DNA of 64,000 bases from Candidatus Altimarinota bacterium. Lineage in GTDB: Bacteria > Patescibacteriota > Gracilibacteria > BD1-5 > UBA6164. The stretch spans positions 248,001 through 312,000 of the forward strand of contig JAQTWV010000001.1 in assembly GCA_028689115.1 (NCBI GenBank). Direction: 5' to 3'. Both the position numbers and the translations under genes were made by a program. Every line of letters begins with the position of its first letter. Positions within the stretch are counted from its first letter, which is position 1. Below the pieces are notes generated by a model. That model was not told where the DNA came from. It did no database searches and saw nothing but the letters and a program-made list of their open reading frames with translations. Shown one piece after another: positions 57,555 through 64,000 of this stretch.

Positions 57555-57575
57555 ATCAGTAAATAAAACTATATT

Positions 57576-57604
57576 TTGACATAAAATATTTAACATATTA
57601 TAAT
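57576..57604 (+). promoter_or_regulatory. Consensus promoter
   Basis: TTGACA (57576-57581), 17-bp spacer, TATAAT (57599-57604); a perfect sigma-70-type pair. Predicted transcription start at about 57611 supports the TTG start codon chosen for the HD-domain gene. Confidence 0.8.
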
Positions 57605-57633
57605 AATAGTATATATTTTATAATCAATATATT

Positions 57634-58725
57634 TTGGTTTCTATTAATTGAGAGGATATAAAATCACTTATTAGTGAATTATGAGAATATTGAGAATCTC
57701 TTTGACCTTTAGATGATGTATCTAAGGATATTTTAGAGATACTTAATATGTCTACAAAAGCCTCATCAGAAGTTAATCATAATGTTTGGATTGAAAATTT
57801 AATGAATACTCAAAGATTTCCAGAATTTAAATTATTAACACATGATAATATTTTTGCTCATCAAGTTAGATTATCAAATATAGTTAGAGAATTGTCATAC
57901 TTTTTTGATGAAATTAATTTTCATTGACACTTTCAAACTAGGATAAATGTTTGATATCTATTTTCTTTAGCTTTGGTTCATGACGATACAGAATGAATAA
58001 ATCCACTAAAAGATATTCCAACAAATCTAAAAAATTCTCTATCAGATAAATCAAAAAAAATATTGTATGAAATAGAAAAATCATGTATTGATGTATTATC
58101 AAATCATCAAATTGAACATTTAAAAGATTTTTCAAAAGATGAACTTAGATGATTGTATTTTGATGCAGAATCAAAAACTAGTTTAGAATGACAACTTTTA
58201 TCATATTTAGATAAAGTTGATTGATTTTTGTTTACTTTACATGAAATTTATAATTGAAATACTTGATTAATCATAGCATTTAATAATTATATAAATATAT
58301 TAAAATCTATAAAAGAAGATAAAAATAAGTATCCAATGATTAGATTTTTAATAGATGCAGATATAGATTCTCTGAGAAATATTATTTGAAATTCTTTTTT
58401 ATTTTCAAATCAAGAATTAATTTGAATGGATTTACAAATAGGTGATAATATGAAAAATAGATTACTTGGTTTTGTTGAATTATTTAACTTAGAATGATTA
58501 ATTAAAATAGATATTGATAGAATTATAAAATCTGATAATCAAAATAATAAAAGTGATTATGAAACTTTGAGAGATATGACATGAATTTTTACTGATTCAA
58601 TGCCTCAAATCAAATCTACTTGAATTATCGCATATGATGCTTGGAAAATTGCATATAGCAATGTATGATACTATAATTGATGAGAATTGGTTAATTGAAC
58701 TGATTTAATGTTTAAAAAAGACTAA
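57634..58725 (+). CDS. HD-domain phosphohydrolase
   Basis: 363 residues from TTG at 57634; an in-frame stop at 57607 blocks any earlier start, and the first ATG (57748) would drop a plausible acidic helix. HD signature: HQVRLSNIVRELS, YLFSLALVHDDTEGINP, the H...HD...D metal-binding set of YfbR-like nucleotidases. The C-terminal 230 residues are helical and not recognised. Likely a metal-dependent nucleotidase or phosphodiesterase. Placement next to defence genes makes a nucleotide-depletion role conceivable. Confidence 0.75.
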
Positions 58726-58746
58726 GAATTTTCTTAGTCTTTTTTA
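58713..58746. terminator. Bidirectional terminator
   Basis: AAAAAGACTAAGAA with TTCTTAGTCTTTTT, between convergent genes. Confidence 0.85.
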
Positions 58747-60462
58747 TTTCCTCTTCTTTCAATCCTTAAACTTATTTTTTAATCTCTTAAATTCTTTCTC
58801 TCCGAGTTTTTCTTCTAGAACTAGATTAAGTTCTGCCTCTTCGTCAAATAAACTCATATCCATGTCTAGATTAAACTCTAGTTTGTATCTATAATCCTCA
58901 TAATTTCAGTATGAGACTGATAATTCATTGTTTGTTATAAACCATATGTTTGTAGCTAGCTTATTTACAAAATATCTATCGTGAGATATAAAAAGTATAG
59001 ATCATTCAAATTCTTTTAATGATTGTTCTAAACTCTCTCTAGTATCATAATCTAGATGATTTGTTGGCTCATCCAAAATTAGTAAATTGTATTCTTTTTG
59101 TCCAAGAATTGCAAAAAGTAGCTTAGAAGTTTGTCATCCAGATAAATCACTTACTTTTTTATCTAAATCTTCTCTTTCAAAAAGATAATGCTTTATTAAT
59201 CAAATCAAGTTTTGTTCTGGATAATTTATTCAGGCTAATTCAAAATTTTCTCTTACAGTTTTATCTTTTTTTAACTCTTCGTGAAATTGTGAATAATATC
59301 AGATTTTAATTCATTTTCATCTTATAAATTGTCAATCAAGAACTTCTAGTTCTCTCATAATTGTTTTTAAAAATGTAGATTTTCAAACTCAGTTTTCTCA
59401 AACTATTCAAATCCTTTGTTTTTTATACAAAACTACTTCATTTATATAAAAAAGTGGTTCAGTTCTCCCGATAAAACATTCTTTAAATGTCATAACCTTA
59501 TCTGGTAAATCTCATGAAAAATTGAAAAAAAACTTAGGTTTTTGAGGTATATATGGCGGAGTTATTTCATCTCTTCTATCAAGTGCTTTTTCTCTAGATT
59601 TTGCCCATCATGCACGACTTCAAGCTCTAAATCTATCTATAAGTTTTTCTTCTTTTTCTATAAATTCTTGTTCTCTTTTATAATTTTCCATTTTTTTCTT
59701 TTCTATCCTTTCTCTTTCTTCTAAGTATCAAGTATAGTTTGTGTGATAATAAGTTATCCCTCTTTTTGGTTGAACTTCATAAGTTTTGTCACAAGTTTTA
59801 TCCAAAAATTCTCTATCGTGGGAAATTATTACATAACCGCTTTTCCATTTATTTTGCAAAAAACTTTCAAGCCATTCTACACTTCACATATCTATGAAAT
59901 TTGTTGGTTCATCAAGAAAAAGTATATCTGGCGATTCCAGTAATACTTTAGCTAGTGCTACTTTTGTTCTTTGTCATCAACTTATTTCATTTAATTTTTT
60001 TTCAAGTAATTCAAAAATTCAAATTCAACTTGCTACATTGTGAATCTTGTTATTAAATTCATTTCATCAAATATTGTTAAATACTTCTAAAAGGGAAGTG
60101 TATTCTTCTATTAGATTTAAATCACTAGGATTTTTTTGCATTTCTTTTTCTATTTTTTCTAATTTCTCCTCAGTTTCAATTATGTCAGAAAATGCACCTT
60201 TTAATTCATCTCTTACAAGTTTATTTTCATCATTTGAGTGAATTTGTTTTAGATATCATAGATTTAGATTTCATACATTGTCTATACTTCAATCATAGTT
60301 TGTTATTTCTCAGGTCAATATCTTTAATAGAGTAGTTTTTCAAGCTCAATTTGCTCAAACGATAGATATCCTATCAGTTTTATTTAGAGTAAAATCTATA
60401 TCTTTTAATATAGTTTCTCCATCGAATTCCAGGCTATTTATCTTAATTTTTAAGTGTTTCAC
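58744..60462 (-). CDS. ABC-F family ATPase
   Basis: 572 residues from GTG (an in-frame stop lies just upstream). Two ABC cassettes without membrane segments: first Walker A (GANGAGKTT), signature (EISGGQRTKVALAK) and LFLDEPTNFID; the second with GENGVGKST, DLSGGQTSKLLFA and LILDEPTNHLD; and a linker (GRAGGAKSREKALDRR) between them. ABC-F proteins bind the ribosomal E site and act in translation control or antibiotic target protection. The C-terminal tail is Lys-rich. The start overlaps the upstream alarmone gene by 20 bp. Confidence 0.93.
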
Positions 60463-61516
60463 TTTCTTTTATTAAAACGTTATTTTTTATTATATAATTG
60501 TATCAAATATTTACTTCTTTAAATAATTTAGACCATTTATTTTGTTTAACTGTATACTCAAAATGGCTTAATGAATTATTTTCTTTTATTTTTTTATCCA
60601 TTTCTATTGTTCTCAATTGTAGTTCAACAAGTATTTGAGTGTCCCTATATGGACTTATATATTTGTAATGTAAACTTTGATAACCATTTTCTTTAGGATT
60701 ATTTATATAATCCTTTTTGTTTAGAAATACATATTTTGATTCAAATAGTTTATTAAAACTATTTAAATCCTCTATATCTCAAAAAATTACTCTTATTCAT
60801 ATAGTATCCAATAATCAAACTCATTTTTTCCTATTTAATTTATTGTATATACTAAAATAAGTTTTTCTTCTAACTTGTGTTTTTCATATAACTCATGCAC
60901 CATTCATTAAATCAGATATATTATTAACTATAAAAAACATATGTTCTCAAGGAAATTCTATCTTATTTATCTTGTCTATATAATATTTTCTAATTTTTTC
61001 AAATTTAGTTGGGTATACTTTTTTGAAATAAATATCTTGAAAAAATCATAAAAGTGGTGATTCTAAATAAGTAAGATAGGGTATTATATATCAAATTGAT
61101 TTATAATAATTTTTTTGATTATTAACTATATTTATAAATTTTTTTTCAAATGATAGTACATTGTATTTTATAATAATCTTAAGTAAAAATAAATCCTTAT
61201 CCATTTTTAGAACGTTTTCTAAAAAATACTTAAAATCTCAATCAACTTCAAGTTTGAATGTTTTTTTTATAATTTCAAGATTTTCTAAATCTTTTTTAGT
61301 AATTATTGTATGGTTATTTTTAATTATTGAAAAAAATAATAATCAATAAATAAGAGCTAATACTATTAATTCTTCATTATTTGAATGTCTTTTAAAGATG
61401 ATGATTACATTTTTTATAAGCAATTTTAAATCACAAGGGATTAATTCTTTATTTTCATAATAAAGTATGTCAAATCTCTTTTTTTGCTCCACATTTTTTA
61501 TAATAATCTCCTCCAT
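60443..61516 (-). CDS. RelA/SpoT-domain alarmone synthetase-like protein
   Basis: 357 residues. The C-terminal half has the synthetase fold: RRKTYFSIYNKL, LLDTIGIRVIFGDIEDLNSF, KKDYINNPKENGYQSLHYKY and VELQLRTIEMDKK, i.e. the D-x-x-G-x-R, KDYI-PK-NGYQSLH and E-x-Q-x-RT motifs of (p)ppGpp synthetases. The N-terminal 150 residues are helical with hydrophobic patches and unlike the HD hydrolase domain, so it appears synthesis-only. It overlaps the ABC-F gene, coupling a stress alarmone to a ribosome factor. Confidence 0.85.
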
Positions 61517-61523
61517 AGATTTT

Positions 61524-62987
61524 TTATATTAAATTATACAATAGTATTATACTGATAATTAAAATAATAAAAGAAGAAATTAAAGATGAGTATTTTCATA
61601 ATGTTCATATTTTTTCATAAGCTTTATTTTTTAGTGTTACACTTATAAATACTACAAATACAAGAGTTGTGAAAATTCATAATCAAAGCGCTAAAATAAG
61701 AGGTATTAGCCACGAAGTTTTACCTAAAACAATAAGTAATAAAAATATACTCCACGCAAAACTACAAGGAGCTAATCAAGCAAGAAAAGCAATACCTAAA
61801 TTTATTTTTTTTGATTTTTTATCGTCTTTTTTGAAGGAATTTTTTATTAAATATAAACTTAATACAAATAATATTATTGCACTATATAATTGAATATCAT
61901 ATAAATATGTAGTTATATCAACAAATGAAATAATAACTTTTGTAATTATAAATAAAATTATTATGTCTATTATATGTGTAATCGTAAAAGTAAGTGAAAA
62001 AAATATTCATTTTTTATATCAACTATCTTTTTCAAGTGTGTAAGCTATAAGTAATCATTTAGAATGTCATGGTCAAATAGCATGTAATATTCATAATATA
62101 TAAACTATTCAAAAAATAATCATTATATTTCAAATTCATTTTTGAAAGTAATCATTTATATATTTCATTACTTTTTTTAAATAGTCATTATTATATCAAT
62201 AATCACTTAGATTTTTTTGCTTAATACTTTCATTTATATTTCCAAGTTCATCAATTTTTTTGTTACTTAATTCTATATCCAATTTCTCTCTATATTCTTG
62301 TCATGGAGATAATGCATTATTTATAGGATCCCATCAAAAGTCTATTTCTTCTTTGTCTGTATAATTATCAAAATCACTATCTATTTCTTTTGGATTCGTC
62401 ATGTATACTATTTCTTCTTCATCACTTAATCAATCTCAATCTGTATCTATTCTAACTACGTTTAAATTATTTAAATCAAGAGTTAATTCTTTTATTTTTG
62501 GTGTTAAAACTTTATAAATTATTGGTTTTATGTTTTTAATTCAATTATTTAAATCATAAATAGTTATCCTATTAGTTTGAAGTTTAAATTCTGAAAAGTA
62601 ATTTACATTTAACTTAAAATAATCTATTTTTTTATTACAAGTAAAGCTGTAATTAGCGGATAATCAATTAGTTAAAATTATATATGCTTCATCTCTATCT
62701 ATCTTTATTTCTCATAACTTACAATTTTCTCAGTTTATATTAAAAAAAATGTTATCATTTATATATTTTTTTATTATATTTTCATTTTCAAAATAATCTA
62801 TAACTCAGTCTGGATTTATTCAATTATTTTTTAATAAATATTCTATCTCAAAACTATGAAAATATGTATTAATATTTATAATGTTTCATTTTATATTTGC
62901 TGTACTTACTGAAATATCTAAAGGATGAGCAAAAGTTGTACTATATGCTCATAAAAATAAAAGTAAAATTAGGAGTATTTTTTTCAT
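61524..62987 (-). CDS. NicO/RcnA-like transporter with secreted N-terminal domain
   Basis: 487 residues. Signal peptide to about TFA (19), then an extracytoplasmic domain of about 230 residues with DTDGDGLSDEEEI and PKEIDSDFDNYTDKEE, calcium-binding loops as in thrombospondin-3 repeats. The C-terminal half has six helices with ILHAIGPGHSKGLLIAYTLE, FSLTFTITHIIDI and FLAGLAPCSFAGSIFLLL, matching the HxxGPGHxK and PC motifs of NicO/RcnA metal transporters and related families. Likely metal or sulfur-compound export. It ends 7 bp before the alarmone gene starts. Confidence 0.78.
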
Positions 62988-63022
62988 TATTGTTAGTTAT
63001 TTTTATTAGGCTTATTATAAAT

Positions 63023-63052
63023 AAAAAACTCTGGATTACCAGAGTTTTTTAT
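63023..63052 (-). terminator. Terminator
   Basis: AAAAAACTCTGG-ATTA-CCAGAGTTTTTT; overlaps the stop codon of the partial SH3 gene. Confidence 0.85.
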
Positions 63053-64000
63053 TTTGATAAATATTTACTAAATATATATCAAGTAGTTCATTCTTTTAGA
63101 TTTTTTGATTTAATGACTTTTATCATAAAAAATCATTTTTCATGTAGTTGAGTTATTTGTTCAACTATGTCTCATTTTTCTAAAATTCACACATTTTCTT
63201 TCCAATATGGATCAGCTTTTAAATATAAATTATCTACATTTACTTTGAATTGCAGAGTTTTTAATTTAAATTCGTTTGTTGTTGTTTGTTTTTGTATTGT
63301 ATTATTTGTTTTTATAATTTCTTTTTGTTCATTTACTTTAGTTTGCGTATTTTTTATTTGAATTATATTTTTTCAAGTTGGTTCTATATCATTATTTACG
63401 ACTTTTTTAATTTTAATTTTTTTTCTAGCATTTTTAAAATTTATAGAAAAATCTCTAATTACTTCATTTAATTTTTTTAGTGCATTTGCTTTTGTATCAG
63501 AATCTATATTTCACATTTTAGAAATAGAAATATATACAAGTAAATCATTTAAATTATTAATTAGTTTTTGAGTATATTCTTTTGAAAAATTTTGATCAAT
63601 TATAAATTGTCATATTTTTGATAATTTAGTATTTATAGGTGATCATTCTATGTTTGCTAACTTGTAGTTTCAAATTTCTACATAAGATATTTTTTCTAAA
63701 AGTAGATTTAATACACTTTTTTTATCACTTAAATTTTCACTATTTTTAAAAGTAGTATCATAAATTTGTGCTTTATATTCTTCTTTTTCTCTCATTTGCT
63801 CAACTGCTTGTTCAAGTCTATAAGTTTCACTTTGTTCTACTCACATAGTGGCAACTTTTTGGTCAGGATCTACTCAACAAGAGTTATCATAATAACTTGG
63901 AGAAAAATCTCAATATTTACAAACATCTCTTCTAAGAGTAGAACCTCATCAACCAGAACTATAAGTTTTAGTTGTATCTTCAACTTGATTTCAAGTTCAA
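63049..64000 (-). CDS. SH3-domain extracellular protein (5' end outside window)
   Basis: At least 316 residues; the start lies beyond the right edge. The visible part begins with a Gly-rich stretch (TYSSGGGGSTL) and two cysteines (DVCKYGDF, DNSCGVDPDQ), then a long helical region (about 40-230). It ends in a bacterial SH3-like domain (VNVDNLYLKADPY, GILEKGDIVEQI, GTTGYIFSKYLSK). Bacterial SH3 domains bind cell wall; this is probably a secreted wall-associated protein. Closed by its own terminator. Confidence 0.78.

Overview
The window comes from an AT-rich bacterium that reads TGA as glycine and uses only TAA and TAG as stops (genetic code 25). That places it among the Absconditabacteria (SR1) or Gracilibacteria of the CPR/Patescibacteria. 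Read with the standard code, nearly every gene breaks into fragments. Read with TGA = Gly, full-length families appear, with glycine in invariant positions such as the CorA GMN motif, the ligase KxDG motif, the ABC Walker A loops and the IGNLTNL core of leucine-rich repeats. Two paralogous genes even swap TGA for GGA, GGG or GGT at the same glycine. All coordinates below use code 25. No rRNA, CRISPR array or insertion sequence was seen; there is one tRNA (Lys, CTT).

Region by region. 1-10.9 kb is a leftward run of housekeeping and accessory genes: a CYTH phosphatase, a CAP-domain secreted protein, a YjjX-like nucleotide phosphatase, a shikimate-kinase-like P-loop protein, RidA, an O-antigen-ligase-like membrane protein, CorA, a Nudix hydrolase and Elp3. 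It ends with two small secreted proteins, one apparently frameshifted. 11.1-17.0 kb holds three tandem paralogues that join a type IV prepilin N-terminus to a leucine-rich-repeat ectodomain, each behind the same leader. 17.1-22.5 kb has an AbrB-like regulator and an RND efflux pair; pyruvate kinase follows on the other strand. 24-27.5 kb carries a decayed mosaic remnant, a large secreted protein, a Cys/His-rich small protein and an NrnA-type phosphoesterase.

27.6-28.9 kb is a foreign island: an nhaD sodium/proton antiporter with much higher GC, no TGA codon, a strong Shine-Dalgarno sequence and its own GC-rich terminator. A long non-coding stretch with inverted repeats separates it from ligA. 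A 1418-residue surface protein, tRNA-Lys and several secreted or membrane proteins fill 31.9-41.8 kb.

41.8-49.3 kb looks like one envelope-stress circuit: a MacAB-like export operon, a small secreted EF/LTxEE-type protein, a short RNA or peptide gene, and an OmpR-type response regulator with its histidine kinase. Five promoters here share one architecture: CTTAA half-sites exactly 11 bp apart, with a -10 box exactly 15 bp after the start of the last half-site. This is probably the operator of that two-component system, which would then be autoregulated.

49.5-51.5 kb contains an HxlR regulator, an RRM RNA-binding protein and a manganese-type pyrophosphatase. 51.7-57.6 kb is a defence island: a Gabija-like GajA/GajB pair, an EcoRI-type adenine methylase followed by a DUF262-HNH nuclease, and a GNAT that may be a toxin. 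The right end has an HD-domain protein, an ABC-F ATPase overlapping a RelA/SpoT-domain alarmone synthetase, a NicO/RcnA-like transporter with a secreted N-terminal domain, and a partial SH3-domain protein. The outer-surface repertoire (pilin-LRR adhesins, large repeat proteins, Na+/H+ antiport) would fit an epibiotic or predatory cell in a saline or sodic setting, but that is inference.
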